Positions 21,601 to 29,103 of a stretch of DNA of 64,000 bases are shown here, in pieces. Source of the stretch: Ostrinia nubilalis (taxonomy: Eukaryota > Arthropoda > Insecta > Lepidoptera > Crambidae); contig NC_087096.1 in NCBI RefSeq assembly GCF_963855985.1, positions 2,108,001 to 2,172,000 of the forward strand, in the 5' to 3' direction. The notes under the pieces are model-generated. The model saw nothing but the letters and a program-made list of their open reading frames with translations. It did no database searches and was not told the origin of the DNA. The position numbers and the translations under genes are program-made. Every line of letters begins with the position of its first letter. The stretch's first letter is position 1.

Positions 21601-24383
21601 TTGGTAAACATCTACAGCAATATCTTGCTTAATTCCATTTTTATTCGATATCCCAACTTTTACATTCGTGGAAATCAAAACTCCGTATCATAAACCAAAG
21701 GCAATGTTCCTAGTCGGATATTTTGCCATCACAGTTATGGATAGCATGCCAAGAAGTATCTTCAGCTCAGTTTTATTAGCGATAAAATACAGCACGTTGA
21801 GATAGTCTGCTGTAAACCCTATCCTACTCATAAATAAATACATCGAGTTGAATCAGAATGTTTCTGAAGTCGGTCTAATGTAAACCAAATATTTTATTCT
21901 AATACATTTAAAAAATTGTATTTAGCAATTTAAATCTTCACCTTAAAGGCCGGCAACGCACCTGTAACGCCCCTGGGTCTGCGGGTGTCTATGGGCGACG
22001 ATAATCACTTACCATCAGTTGATCCGTCTGCTCGTTTGCCTCCTGTCACATAAAAAAAATTATCTTTCTTATGAGGAAATACTACAGTTACTGTTATTTT
22101 AGGGAAAAATACGAATATTAAATTGTAACATACCGTCTTATAACACAGTTTTCGTTGAAGCCAACAACTGAATACCTTATCTGTATGTTATCAAAGCTCT
22201 CATTTAAAAGTTCGAAGATGTACTTCGAACTTCGCAAGTTTATTACCAAGAACTTGTTACCAACTATCCACGCTTCGTAAAGATTTCATTACATCCAAGT
22301 AGGTACAGACTCTAAGCTGAAACTAACTTCAGAATCTTGAAGTTTAGAGACTAGTGGTTATTCTGTTGGTAAATTACCTAATAGGTACAGTCAGCGTCGA
22401 ATAGTTCGTGACACCCAGTGTCCAAAAAGTTGACAATGCAACCTTATTCCAATTGTAACAAAGACGTGTTATAATACGAACTTTTTGACTACTCTGGGTG
22501 TCACTGACTATTTGACGTTGGCTGTACCTACCTTAATGTAAGTGGAAAAATATTATTATTTAATCGAAAGGAAGCTTAAATTTTATCTCAGTCCAAAATA
22601 TTCAGCATTCGCAGTAATTCAAACGAGAATAATTAATTATTAATCAGACAGACTTCGGCTGAGTGTAATTGAGTTTTATTTCGGAGCGATATCATTTTCA
22701 TATTTTCCTCTCGTTCAACTGGACTAATGAGTTGACTGAAATATTGGATACCAACAGCTTACAAAAGGAAATTCAACATTTTACCTACATTTTGGTGATT
22801 AAATTCCATAGTGAGCTTCAGAGTGAATGGTAGGATTTTAAGTTGATATTAGAGCGTTATTAAAAACGCCATTCGTCCATTAATCAAATAATATTTTTTG
22901 CTGCTTTTGAATTCTCTTATCCCATGAGAGGTTTCAGACTGAATTTGAATCTAATTAGTAACTTTTTTTAGTTACATTACCTAAAGTATGAAACAAATGG
23001 TAAAAAAACTAACGACATTATTATAGATAGATCGTTAGTCAATGCGAAACGGATAAAAATCTGTAATTATCAGTGTTTGAATTTTAGTGTAATTTTTTTT
23101 GCAGGTCAAGCCGGTCGCTTCACCAACGAGGCGGGCTTCATGTCCTACTACGAAATCTGTGAGTTCCTTCGGGAAGACAACACGACCCTCGTCTGGGACA
23201 ACGAACAGATGGTGCCTTTCGCCTACAGGGAGGACCAATGGGTCGGATTTGACGACGAGAGATCACTGAAAACTAAGGTAAACTGCAACTATGTACCTAA
23301 TTACTACTAAACGAATACATAAATACATATTTAATCATATGAAGCACTCACAAAAGCTACAATAAAATTGTGAAAATAGATTTTTTTATGCATAACAAGG
23401 CAGGTAGTTGCCTAGATACATCAATACCACTTTGATTGCAAAAGTAAATACATATAGCATTAAATCACTCAGGCCTATGCAATAGCTCTGATAGGAATCT
23501 TGTTTGATAGTTTTCTATTTCTGAGTTAGGTACTTAATGCTTTCCATTCAATTTGTAAGTAACAGGAAATAGTTAAGCGCTTTTCGAATTCAGTAATTGA
23601 TTATAAATAATTTATTAAGAACAAGATGAAGAAAGGAAAAATAAATCAAATCTAGTTCTATGCGATTCTGAAACGCCATTTCTTTCTCAGATGGCCTGGT
23701 TAAAGGAAGAAGGCTTCGGTGGCATCATGGTCTGGTCAGTCGACATGGATGACTTCCGTGGTTCCTGCGGTACCGGCAAATACCCTCTCATCACCGCGAT
23801 GAAGCAAGAACTCTCCGGCTACAAGGTCAAACTTGAATACGACGGACCTTACGAGTCATCTAGCCCTACTGGACAATACACTACGAAAGATCGTAAGTTT
23901 GTCAACTTAATTAATAGTTATTAATTTTACTAAAGTAATTAATCGAAGTGCAGAACTTTATTACATTAACTCATAGGGATGGTTTATCCGATTCATTGAA
24001 GTTAATTAAATTATGATTGTGTGGCCAATGTGTTCATGTAACGTAAAATGAAATCATTATAACGAAAGTTTATTCTGATTAAAGTTCATCTGGTTGAAAA
24101 TAACTTTACCAGAAATAATGCACCTCACATAAACGAGAACTTTCAGCTAACTCAAAACCTTTTTTCAGCCCACGAAGTAACTTGCGAGGAAGAAGATGGC
24201 CACATATCCTACCACAAGGATCACGCTGACTGCACCATGTACTACATGTGCGAAGGTGAGAGGAAACACCACATGCCATGCCCCTCCAACCTCGTCTTCA
24301 ACCCTAACGAGAACGTCTGCGATTGGCCTGAGAACGTCGAAGGCTGCCAACAGCACACGCAAGCACCGGCCGCTAAACGATAG
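3681..24383 (+). CDS. Cht7: Group III insect chitinase (Cht7-like), 3' part, 14 coding exons
   Basis: GH18 chitinase that hydrolyses beta-1,4-GlcNAc linkages of chitin; group III enzymes are usually membrane-anchored and act in cuticle chitin organisation (family knowledge). Joined exons: 3681-3804, 5648-5829, 8855-8982, 12282-12406, 12750-12863, 13347-13549, 17663-17880, 18412-18566, 19084-19255, 19503-19619, 20635-20770, 23105-23277, 23691-23892, 24169-24383. All introns are GT-AG, all phases match, and 753 codons read through without a stop. Order: C-terminal half of GH18-1 ([23 protein letters not shown]), basic linker, full GH18-2 ([41 protein letters not shown]), CBM14 with six Cys. Two GH18 domains plus one terminal CBM14 is the group III layout; Cht10 has more domains. 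The 5' exons (signal anchor, first half of GH18-1) are outside the window. GH18-2 has Asn for the first Asp of DxxDxDxE; my recollection is that this is usual for the second domain of group III. Confidence 0.93.
3805..5647 (+). other. Intron between Cht7 exons a and b
   Basis: The block at about 3890-4025 is moderately GC-rich (tacccaccctgcggaaacag and following) and looks like a dispersed repeat; the family is not recognised. The remainder is AT-rich without structure I can identify. Confidence 0.5.
5648..5829 (+). CDS. Cht7: Cht7 exon b: GH18-1 MAYDFHG motif
   Basis: Acceptor ttttcctgttcatcag, donor gtaagt. Phase 2 in, phase 1 out. Encodes [17 protein letters not shown] and on to [14 protein letters not shown]. 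The Tyr and Asp of the MxYDxxG motif, which place the substrate N-acetyl group, are both present. In the second domain the equivalent sequence is split over two exons (19503-19619 and 20635-20770), so the two halves of the gene have different intron positions here. Confidence 0.92.
6502..6737 (+). mobile_element. MITE family A, internally duplicated copy
   Basis: Starts cccgtattcacaaacatta and ends with acacggg. Related copies are at 13172-13291, 39731-39922 and 45191-45330, all bounded by inverted ccgtattcacaaa / tttgtgaatacgg. In this copy the left part is repeated (second start near 6579). The centre carries a perfect 42-bp palindrome at 6626-6667, built from ACGAACCAATCACAGAGAGA and its complement. 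Confidence 0.75.
7453..7720 (-). mobile_element. tRNA-derived SINE, family 1
   Basis: On the minus strand the head reads ggccgtttggtgtagtggtt (A box) and later gggttcgattcccgg (B box), followed by about 190 bases of body and an (AAAT)n tail at about 7453-7470. The A and B boxes are an internal RNA polymerase III promoter. Other copies: 45882-46056 (+), 49505-49722 (-), and a headless piece at 53225-53316 (+). Confidence 0.8.
7757..7891 (+). mobile_element. MITE family B
   Basis: Inverted ends tacagtcagcgtcaaatag and tttgatgctgactgta, with sub-terminal gttcgtgacacc / gatgtcacgaa also inverted. A second copy of the same layout and length is at 22386-22527. No coding capacity. Confidence 0.75.
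7907..8113 (+). mobile_element. Non-autonomous Helitron, Lep1-like
   Basis: Begins TCCTACTAGTATTATAAAGG and ends with a GC hairpin (gcgggtgaagccgcgggc) followed by aaaagCTAT. 5' TC, a 3' hairpin and a CTRR-like end without inverted repeats or target duplication are Helitron features. A second copy at 63014-63207 ends in exact CTAG followed by T. The resemblance to Lep1 Helitrons of moths is from memory. Confidence 0.75.
8855..8982 (+). CDS. Cht7: Cht7 exon c: GH18-1 MPTYGRTF segment
   Basis: Acceptor cgcttcaatttcag, donor gtgagt. Phase 1 in, phase 0 out. Encodes [12 protein letters not shown], a Gly-rich [13 protein letters not shown] loop and SGFLAYYE. Both the GxPxYGRxF strand and the SGGG loop are hallmarks of insect GH18 chitinases. 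A foldback MITE starts 35 bases after the donor. Confidence 0.92.
9018..9138 (+). mobile_element. Foldback MITE family C
   Basis: Arms read tgcctgttttcac…ccctaatttttaagtgaccc and the reverse complement, about 50 bp each, around a short AT-rich loop. Copies of the same family: 18231-18345 and 60026-60152. Each would fold into one long hairpin. This copy begins 35 bases after the donor of exon c. Confidence 0.8.
10829..11640 (+). mobile_element. Transposable element bounded by gggttccgt / aaccct ends
   Basis: Left end aaaaccggccaagtgcgagt leads into cacgaagggttccgtg; right end is ggtacagaaccctaaaaa. The left block is a motif I know as widespread in moth genomes. Length without the nested retroposon (11195-11591) is about 400 bp. 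No transposase is visible. Confidence 0.6.
11183..11603 (+). mobile_element. Recent poly(A) retroposon with 12-bp target-site duplication
   Basis: aaaaggtctcgt occurs at 11183-11194 and again at 11592-11603, directly after an uninterrupted A tract of more than 20 bases. The insert (about 11195-11591) is therefore a LINE-mobilised retrocopy. The body has no long ORF and I see no A/B box; it contains a stem cgagtgggttg / caacccgct. It could be an unrecognised SINE, a truncated LINE 3' end or a retroposed transcript. Confidence 0.7.
12282..12406 (+). CDS. Cht7: Cht7 exon d: GH18-1 insertion (CID) segment
   Basis: Acceptor aatttcccaag, donor gttcgt. Phase 0 in, phase 2 out. Encodes [20 protein letters not shown] and then [21 protein letters not shown]. 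The donor at 12407 was chosen over the GT at 12411 because only the former joins the next exon in frame (…KM-R-WIKDN…). Confidence 0.9.
12750..12863 (+). CDS. Cht7: Cht7 exon e: GH18-1 last strand, VWTVDMDDF motif
   Basis: Acceptor atttcacag, donor gtaaga. Phase 2 in and out. Encodes [20 protein letters not shown] followed by [17 protein letters not shown]. GxxxWxxDxDDF is GH18 conserved motif IV; its Trp forms the floor of the substrate pocket. This completes GH18-1. Confidence 0.92.
13172..13291 (-). mobile_element. MITE family A, second copy
   Basis: Starts gcccatattcacaaac and ends agtaatgtttgtgaatac. Internal gcttaagtg, cacaacgttgaat and gagctctgtgattggtt match family A read on the minus strand. 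It lies 55 bases upstream of linker exon f. Confidence 0.65.
13347..13549 (+). CDS. Cht7: Cht7 exon f: inter-domain linker
   Basis: Acceptor ctacatcttccttcag, donor gtaagt. Phase 2 in, phase 1 out. Encodes [20 protein letters not shown] and a Lys-rich, Asn-rich stretch ([19 protein letters not shown], then four Asn) ending at …AAVLDKS, which joins the second domain as [13 protein letters not shown]. There is no catalytic motif; it spaces the two GH18 domains. Its 3' half is repeated several times in the following intron. Confidence 0.9.
13566..14105 (+). repeat. Tandem array of decayed linker-exon copies in intron f/g
   Basis: Segments beginning near 13573, 13683, 13819, 13939 and possibly 14058 each resemble the 3' half of exon f (13451-13549) plus its splice donor, with a period of about 110-136 bp. 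Anchors are tctgtcaga(t/c)…, gtcctcgataagt and the downstream cgaagg/caatgtcatcgaggt spacer. Most copies have stops and indels; the copy at 13683 is nearly intact. Confidence 0.75.
13660..13781 (+). other. Near-intact duplicate of linker exon f (possible alternative exon)
   Basis: From AAG at 13683 to the donor at 13782 (gtaagt) it differs from exon f at seven of 32 codons: six changes are silent and one is Arg to Leu. It encodes [18 protein letters not shown] then [14 protein letters not shown]. The only frame-compatible acceptor I see is a weak AG at 13658-13659 with no pyrimidine tract. Using it in place of exon f would keep the frame (122 versus 203 nt, difference 81) but drop REELRGIS…. 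Confidence 0.35.
16943..17124 (+). mobile_element. Foldback MITE family D
   Basis: Arms gtgtgcctaccatgagttta…ctcgctagcga and complement ending ggtaggcacac, about 45 bp each. The core holds gaaagtagccactaggggcgctgcacaatatgtcatac. A strongly diverged relative with the core ctaagggcgctgtacaatac lies at about 34615-34765. Confidence 0.75.
17423..17635 (+). mobile_element. 5'-truncated non-LTR retrotransposon with 11-bp target-site duplication
   Basis: attaaggcatt flanks the insert on both sides (17423-17433 and 17625-17635). The 191-bp body reads in frame [20 protein letters not shown], then [20 protein letters not shown] and [15 protein letters not shown], the C-terminal end of an insect non-LTR reverse transcriptase, followed by a (GAT)n tail. 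The microsatellite tail suggests an RTE-like clade. Insertion is 27 bases before exon g. Confidence 0.8.
17663..17880 (+). CDS. Cht7: Cht7 exon g: start of GH18-2
   Basis: Acceptor ttttgtttcctcag, donor gttagt. Phase 1 in, phase 0 out. Encodes [20 protein letters not shown], then [11 protein letters not shown] and [15 protein letters not shown]. These are the first beta strands of a GH18 barrel: the Cys-Tyr-(L/F)-(T/S)-x-W start and the HVIYAF strand. A truncated retrotransposon ends 27 bases before the exon. Confidence 0.94.
18231..18345 (+). mobile_element. Foldback MITE family C, second copy
   Basis: tgcccgttttcatcatcaat…ttaagtaacccc and the inverted arm ataggggtcacttaaaaatt…ggtgaaaacggg. 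It sits 66 bases upstream of exon h, in the 531-bp intron g/h, which otherwise shows nothing. Confidence 0.8.
18412..18566 (+). CDS. Cht7: Cht7 exon h: GH18-2 catalytic motifs
   Basis: Acceptor cttttccctacag, donor gtattt. Phase 0 in, phase 2 out. Encodes [12 protein letters not shown] (motif I) and [11 protein letters not shown] (motif II) with the catalytic acid Glu and two upstream Asp. The first Asp of the usual FDGxDxDWEYP is Asn here. The proton donor and its neighbour Asp are intact, so activity is plausible. Confidence 0.95.
18842..18889. repeat. Short inverted repeat in intron h/i
   Basis: agagaaacacgg at 18843 and its complement ccgtgtttctct ending at 18889, about 24 bases apart. 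Could be a small MITE core; the rest of the 517-bp intron is unremarkable. Confidence 0.5.
19084..19255 (+). CDS. Cht7: Cht7 exon i: GH18-2 middle
   Basis: Acceptor ttttggtttccag, donor gtaaga. Phase 2 in, phase 0 out. Encodes [20 protein letters not shown], then [20 protein letters not shown] and PEISKYL. It parallels exon a of the first domain but also carries the [14 protein letters not shown] part that in the first domain sits on an upstream exon. Confidence 0.94.
19263..19352 (-). mobile_element. SINE family 2 fragment next to the donor of exon i
   Basis: gtcccgcatctcatctgata…gtaatgatcaggcc…aaggtggaagc matches the body of the SINEs at 20790 and 47290. The tRNA-like head is missing. It starts about 10 bases after the exon i donor. 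Confidence 0.6.
19503..19619 (+). CDS. Cht7: Cht7 exon j: GH18-2 MTYDFHG motif
   Basis: Acceptor attttttgcag, donor gtatgt; 39 codons, phase 0 on both sides. Encodes [20 protein letters not shown] and on to SYQKKLTV. Contains GH18 motif III with its Tyr and Asp. Confidence 0.93.
19936..20112 (+). mobile_element. MITE family E (177 bp)
   Basis: Inverted arms of about 40 bp: agagtaggcgcacaccgttg…gccgatagt and complement ending gcgcctactct. A second copy of identical length is at 56852-57028, and the two are nearly the same throughout. Flanked by TTA / TAA. Confidence 0.85.
20127..20593 (+). mobile_element. TA-flanked MITE family F (467 bp)
   Basis: Begins cagggtggaattttgtaatg and ends with its complement cattacaaaattccaccctg, flanked by TA on both sides as for Tc1/mariner-type insertions. 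Internal tacagggtgtaatttttaac and gattcccgggtgtag. A second copy, interrupted by a LINE, is at 35395-36631. It lies 14 bases after a family E MITE and 41 bases before exon k. Confidence 0.85.
20635..20770 (+). CDS. Cht7: Cht7 exon k: GH18-2 MPTYGRSF segment
   Basis: Acceptor ctttgtcatccag, donor gtaagt. Phase 0 in, phase 1 out. Encodes [20 protein letters not shown], then [19 protein letters not shown] and APASGGG. Its last ~85 bases and donor are partly repeated at 21186-21269. MITEs fill most of the upstream intron and a SINE starts about 21 bases after the donor. Confidence 0.93.
20790..21118 (-). mobile_element. tRNA-derived SINE, family 2
   Basis: On the minus strand: head gcctctgtggtctagtggta (A box), B box gggttcgattcc, body with ggcttgttc…ctagctaccaccatctta, and a terminal A tract. 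Near-identical copy at 47290-47607. The head could fold like a tRNA but is attached to the SINE body in both copies. Confidence 0.85.
21186..21269 (+). other. Partial duplicate of exon k; potential 84-nt cassette exon
   Basis: The last 38 coding bases match exon k exactly (from acgcagttcgacatc) and a donor gtgagt follows; the first part has diverged. It is preceded by cactgcacag, an acceptor. It is open, 84 nt long and phase 1 at both ends, so inclusion would add [18 protein letters not shown] and on to ASGG without breaking frame. The conserved MPTYGRSF becomes MLFYGYSF, arguing for a pseudo-exon; splicing use is unproven. Confidence 0.5.
21296..21445 (+). repeat. (ATC)-rich headed dispersed repeat
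   Basis: An (ATC)/(GTC) tract followed by gtctccactgctgcagtacg and taatttaccagaggcaaatg. Related blocks: 41232-41364, 47680-47745 and 58426-58520, all with taatttaccagagg or a close variant. Probably the 3' end of a non-LTR element read on the minus strand. Confidence 0.6.
21936..22059 (+). mobile_element. Poly(A)-tailed retroelement 3' end, family G
   Basis: cttcaccttaaaggccggca…gtaacgcccctgggtctgcg…ccgtctgctcgtttgcctcc, then an A tract. The copy at 51719-51851 is nearly identical. Matches a 3' tail I recall as common in noctuid-type moth genomes. Confidence 0.7.
22386..22527 (+). mobile_element. MITE family B, second copy
   Basis: gtacagtcagcgtcgaatag…gttcgtgacaccc, and the inverted end gggtgtcactgactatttga…gttggctgtac. 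Same internal accttattccaatt as the copy at 7757. Confidence 0.75.
23105..23277 (+). CDS. Cht7: Cht7 exon l: GH18-2 insertion (CID) segment
   Basis: Acceptor gtaattttttttgcag, donor gtaaac. Phase 1 in, phase 0 out. Encodes [20 protein letters not shown], then [15 protein letters not shown] and [15 protein letters not shown]. It parallels the end of exon c plus exon d of the first domain, here fused in one exon. Confidence 0.94.
23691..23892 (+). CDS. Cht7: Cht7 exon m: GH18-2 final motif and spacer to CBM14
   Basis: Acceptor ccatttctttctcag, donor gtaagt. Phase 0 in, phase 1 out. Encodes [20 protein letters not shown] (motif IV), [15 protein letters not shown] and a hydrophilic Ser/Thr/Pro-containing spacer ([14 protein letters not shown]). 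Confidence 0.94.
24169..24383 (+). CDS. Cht7: Cht7 last exon: CBM14 chitin-binding domain and stop
   Basis: Acceptor ctcaaaaccttttttcag; stop TAG at 24381-24383. Phase 1 in. Encodes [20 protein letters not shown], then [17 protein letters not shown] and [14 protein letters not shown]. Cys spacing C-x15-C-x5-C-x9-C-x12-C-x8-C fits CBM14/peritrophin-A, a disulphide-stabilised chitin-binding module; the aromatics near Cys 2-3 fit ligand contacts. The tail after it ([11 protein letters not shown]) is short and hydrophilic. Confidence 0.95.
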
Positions 24384-27300
24384 ACTTAGGTAATGGTTTC
24401 CATCAGATAGAAATTAACAATTTTCTCTTCATGTTTGCTTTATTTTCAGTAAACTATACAACCAACTCACCTTTTATTGTAATTTATGGAATATGATATG
24501 ACACAGATCACATTTAACTGATAAATAACTAAATTCAAAACAGGGTTCAAAACAACACATTTTATATAGATGACATTATAACTGCAAACTTGAACAGAAA
24601 TTAGTATGAGTGTAGATAGTTTATGAATGTTAACGCTTTTCAATCATATTGAGGAATAGCTATTAACAAAATTTGTTAATTTAATCACGTTTCAATATCC
24701 ACCACCAATATTTTAAGTACTTACGAGACCTCTATAACTAAATTACTTTATTTATTGGCGTTCGTTAGGTTGTCTCAGATTGCAGACGGGATTCGTGTGA
24801 TATAATGTAAATTTTCTTGTACTTTACTCTCGACGAAATAGGTGTATTTTTATCTATTGTTAAATTATATTTTAGGTAATGTAAATTTTGGTCTCCCAAA
24901 GATACACAATGATGTCATTATTTTCTTTAAAAGAAAATAAAATTGAAAAGAAAAATTTAATACAAATTTCCAAAAAATACTTTGAAAAGACTTAAGAGAT
25001 TCAATAAAAAGCTTACACTATTTAAAAGTAAGACTCAACAATGTTTTTCATAGTATGTATCGAAAATAATACTACAAAATTTAAAAAGTATTGTGTATAT
25101 TTGGGATTCATTGGATAGATACCTATATTATCTCTTAGTTCGTAAGTAGTTTTGTAAAGCTTTTTTACTCGATTATACTGATAACTGAATACTCAAATCA
25201 GCTTGAACACTGCCTTTTATACTGCCAAGACGGTTTTGACGAGAAATTTAATAATGTTGGTAACAGTGACACAAAATAATAATGTGACATTATTTTAATT
25301 AGTTATAGATAAGTTTGTAAATATTGTATTTAGATACAAAGACGATGTAAGAGTATTATTAAACATTTAAAAAATAGCTACTGACATTTTTTATTCCATT
25401 ACAACAAAGCACATATTTTTTTTTTCTTTTCGTTTCTTTGTGGCATGTTTAAAATTGTTACCAAGTAGAAGCTGGAACATTTTATGGTGAAAATCACGTC
25501 ATTCGCTGGCCACTGAGAAATTCAACACAGCAATTAAAATCTCCTGCTCTTCCCTATTATGAATCCGCTGCTGAGATAATGGCTTGACAGAGCGCCATAA
25601 GGTAATCTATTTACAAGTAGGTATAACGCCTTGTTAATGGGTGCATGCATCCTTTAGTGCAGACATTTCCATTCAAGCGCCATCGAAGGAATTTCAACCG
25701 TGGACGTTTGTGATAGGTTCCAGATTGCATTGGAGTTGATCTCAATGTGCATATAATGGGATGAGCTCGTGATTCGGGGAATATTCCTGTTATGGCTGAA
25801 TTATCGGCCGTAGGCTAATAATGGCGCTAACGCTAAACACGCATTACGCGGGATTGGGGCCTGATTTGTAGCGTTGCAATTGTACTACACCACATTTCTG
25901 CTCATTTGAGAGAACAAAAGATTTAATTGAATGTGATACATGACATTCTCTAAAGCTCGAAATGATTCGCCGGCCGAATATATCAATATCCATTGCCGTA
26001 TCGCTATCTTTTTCATGGTAAAACGATCCTAGTGGACGACATGATAATTCGGCACTCTGCATTGGTAGAAATCATCGATGAAAAGCAGTTAGTAATGTAA
26101 TAATAATTAATTTCTCTTTCATTATTTACTGTTCCGATTTCGCTCTAAAAGCTATCTCAACTCAAAAAGCGATCTGCACAAAGACGCAAGGTCCGTTACC
26201 CCGGCTTATAGTTTAGTAACCCTTCCTTTATGATACCACATCACGCACAGGCGTTTAATTTCACACGTCTGTTCCCGAAGGCTGCGAACATTCTATAAAT
26301 TACCGTTAGTCGATCAATAAAAAAAACGTGGTGCCACGATAAACAACGGCTTTTGGGTATCGCCGAAATAATGGAGTAACGGCCTTTATAAAAGCTTTTG
26401 GAAAGATGCCTGCTGAATTTTAAAATATTTCTACAAAATATGCACAACGTTTTAGTTGAACGCTAAATATTAAAATATTGCAACTTTGTGTGCATTTCGT
26501 ATTAAAATGAATAGTTGGCCTCCGCTATAAATCTTTAATCGATGTAGTTTATTGCATCCTATGTTTATGGCTTCAGAGCGTGGTCATGCCACATGCGCAC
26601 GAGTTTTTGCTCGTCGATCATACGCCTTTCAATTTACTTCCCTTGCTGGATAACGATTGGAGCGAAGAAGAAGAATAAACAAAGGCACTAAAAAGGAAAA
26701 ATTAACATTGAAGATGTCCTACACTGAGCCGTCCCACCCGTGACATTGACAGAGGGCGCCACCGTCAATACCGGATCGCTGGTTCCGATTTTGGCCACGT
26801 TAGACAACCTTAAAATATGACATTACCGGAGGGCGCTTATATCAATACTGGGTTCAGTTTTTGGTTTTTTCCACTTGACGTTTCAAAATCTTGGATCTAT
26901 AAAAGTAAGAAAGTCAAAGAGTAAAGTAAAAACAAGCAAGGGTACAATTTTTCAAAAAATGTTAATGTAGCAACCTAACCCAAACTATACAAATAATAAT
27001 AAGCAGTTTTTAATTAATATTGTTTTTAATAAATCAAAAGTTAATGGCGAAAAAGAAATTTCCATGGACGTACCGTCATAGGTTTTTATTGCCTTATTAT
27101 AATCTATGGGAGTAGTTTGACAACTCATAAAATGATTGACAATTAATATTATTTATCTTTCTGTGGGTAGGCTCAAAATAATATTTTTAGATTTAATTTC
27201 ATAGTGTAAGTAGGAAGCGAGAACTGTGCTAATTTAAATTGCGTTGAGGACTATTTCTATACTTTTCCCTTCACCATTCTTCATTCGATTTCAATCCAGT

Positions 27301-27560
27301 TTTCGCAGAAACTCCTCAGTTGTGAGAAGTGGTGATATAAGATATGCAACAGTACTGTAATTTATATTCCTGTTTCGCATAACTGTGGGTAGTTTTGTTT
27401 TAATGTTCGCTGACTTATTAGACAGAGGGATATTATATTTCTGAACAAAGCATCGAGCAGATTCGACGATAAAATTGTTGGGAATTCAATCGATATTCAC
27501 ATTCAATCATGTAGGTAGTGATAAATATTTTAATAAGTGTCTACCTACATAATTAAATAT
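24384..27560. other. 3' UTR and intergenic sequence after Cht7
   Basis: AT-rich. Around 26740-26850 two related blocks occur about 85 bases apart: gacattgacagagggcgcca…gtcaatacc and gacattaccggagggcgc…tcaatact. No ORF or RNA gene can be supported. Confidence 0.5.
24936..25008 (+). terminator. Candidate polyadenylation signals of the chitinase
   Basis: No AATAAA was found in the first ~550 bases after the stop. AATAAA occurs at 24936-24941 and 25003-25008, and a variant ATTAAA at 25358-25363. Any could end the transcript, giving a 3' UTR of roughly 0.6 to 1 kb. The sequence alone does not choose between them. Confidence 0.4.
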
Positions 27561-28017
27561 CATTTATTCTTTATCAAATGTGAGTCGCGTCGTGATATGA
27601 TATGGAGTGGTTGTGAAATACGTTATAAACAACTTTTGTGTGTGTAAAAAGTGTGTGTCGTGAGAATAAATGCTGGGCGTCATCTAAAACAAGGTAAGAA
27701 CTATTTTATTTTATTTATAATTACTTAGTTTAAGAAGGTGTCTTTACCTAAGGCTAGAATTTGTTTTTTATTTAGTAGGAATTTAGGAGCGAATCTTCTT
27801 ATTAACCAATGAGATTAAGGATAAAGGTAGATCTTTTAATTTGTTTATTTTTATTTAAATATGTTTGTACGATCTGGGATCTGGGATATTTCTACGTTAG
27901 TTTTTATCTGCGAGGTAGCCAGCATTTCGATTGTTCAAGGATTTTGTTTACAATGTCATAGGTTACTTTACTTTTCATGGCTTAGTATACCTACTCAGTT
28001 ACTCAGGCATTTAACAC

Positions 28018-29103
28018 ACCTCGTAAGCCCGGATGTGCCTCAGAAGGAACTGAAACTTTGTAGTCAGTAACGCCGAGACATTTTCGGAGGTGATTTCGAA
28101 GTATCGCCGGATGTGCCTTCAGAGGAACTAAAACTTTAGCGATAAATTTAAGTTCAAAAATTCGCGCCTATCGAAAAAAAAGATTGATAGTCTATGGCTC
28201 AAAGTATTCAAAATCAGGTATCCGAACTTATTAATATAAAAAAAACAAAATGTCACTGTCAAATTATCATTTTTCTTTGACAAGGTGGTTCGTCCGAGAA
28301 GACGTGATGTGCGATATTTTTTTTTTCTTCACGTAAACGTAGTTTAATTGCAAAACTGACCAGTATAAATTAAGTTAAAATACTGCTAAACAAGCAAAAA
28401 AAATATTGTTCCCAATCTGAAGTAGTTTTGTAAGATTTTTTTTCGTTTGAAAATAATAGTTCTTTGCAAGGAACATTCGGTCTTGATGGTGAAAGTTTTA
28501 TTTTTGTATATTTTTTCTATTGAGATGGGATTGAGTATTGGACTTTTAAAATTATGATATGATTGAGAAAATTTACCATGAGAACATTCTGATTTTTAGT
28601 TTAGTAAATATTATAATTAACATGAATATTCACTTTACTTCTTATACATTCTAACCTATCATTAGTGTATGTTATAAATCCGATAGTACTTTTAAAAGTA
28701 CTAATTATGAAACATTAAATAAAATTAAAACCGTTGTACCTTTTCAGTTACATTAATTAATATCATTATTGTATCTTTATGTAGTATTAATTTATTAAGA
28801 ATGTTACATTTATGTTTTACTTTAAAGTATAAAATACAATTTATTTACTTTTCCTTTTTAAAGTCTGTAATACCGAATGTTCTTTTAAGAGAAAACATTT
28901 TTTTAGTATTTTTCACCTAAAATAAGCTCTATGCACTATTATATAGGGCCCCTGAAAATATGAATGCAAAAGAAAATCTCTAACATAGAAAATTTTTTAC
29001 TCGAAGTGCTCGGCGTTTACTACTACAAATTATTCGTTCCTCTGAAAGCACATTCGGCGATACTTAGAAGTTGACAAAATTTACTCTTCGGTCTTACGAG
29101 GTT
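28018..29103 (+). mobile_element. Possible TIR element of about 1.1 kb, AT-rich interior
   Basis: Left end cacctcgtaagcccggatgt and right end cggtcttacgaggt are inverted. Both ends also carry cgccggatgtgccttcagag (left, at 28109, with an earlier diverged copy at 28028) against ctctgaaagcacattcggcg (right). No transposase ORF. Confidence 0.5.

Larger units (their letters stand above)
20771..23104 (+). other. Intron between Cht7 exons k and l
   Basis: Contains SINE family 2, the duplicated exon part, an (ATC)-rich dispersed repeat at 21296-21445, a poly(A)-tailed repeat at 21936-22059 and a family B MITE at 22386-22527. The remaining AT-rich sequence shows nothing recognisable. Confidence 0.6.

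Noticed and set aside
3681..24383. Assignment as Cht10
   Set aside because: Only two GH18 domains joined by a short linker without an internal CBM14, then a single terminal CBM14, fits group III (Cht7). Exons upstream of the window could in principle add domains, so this rests on the visible layout.
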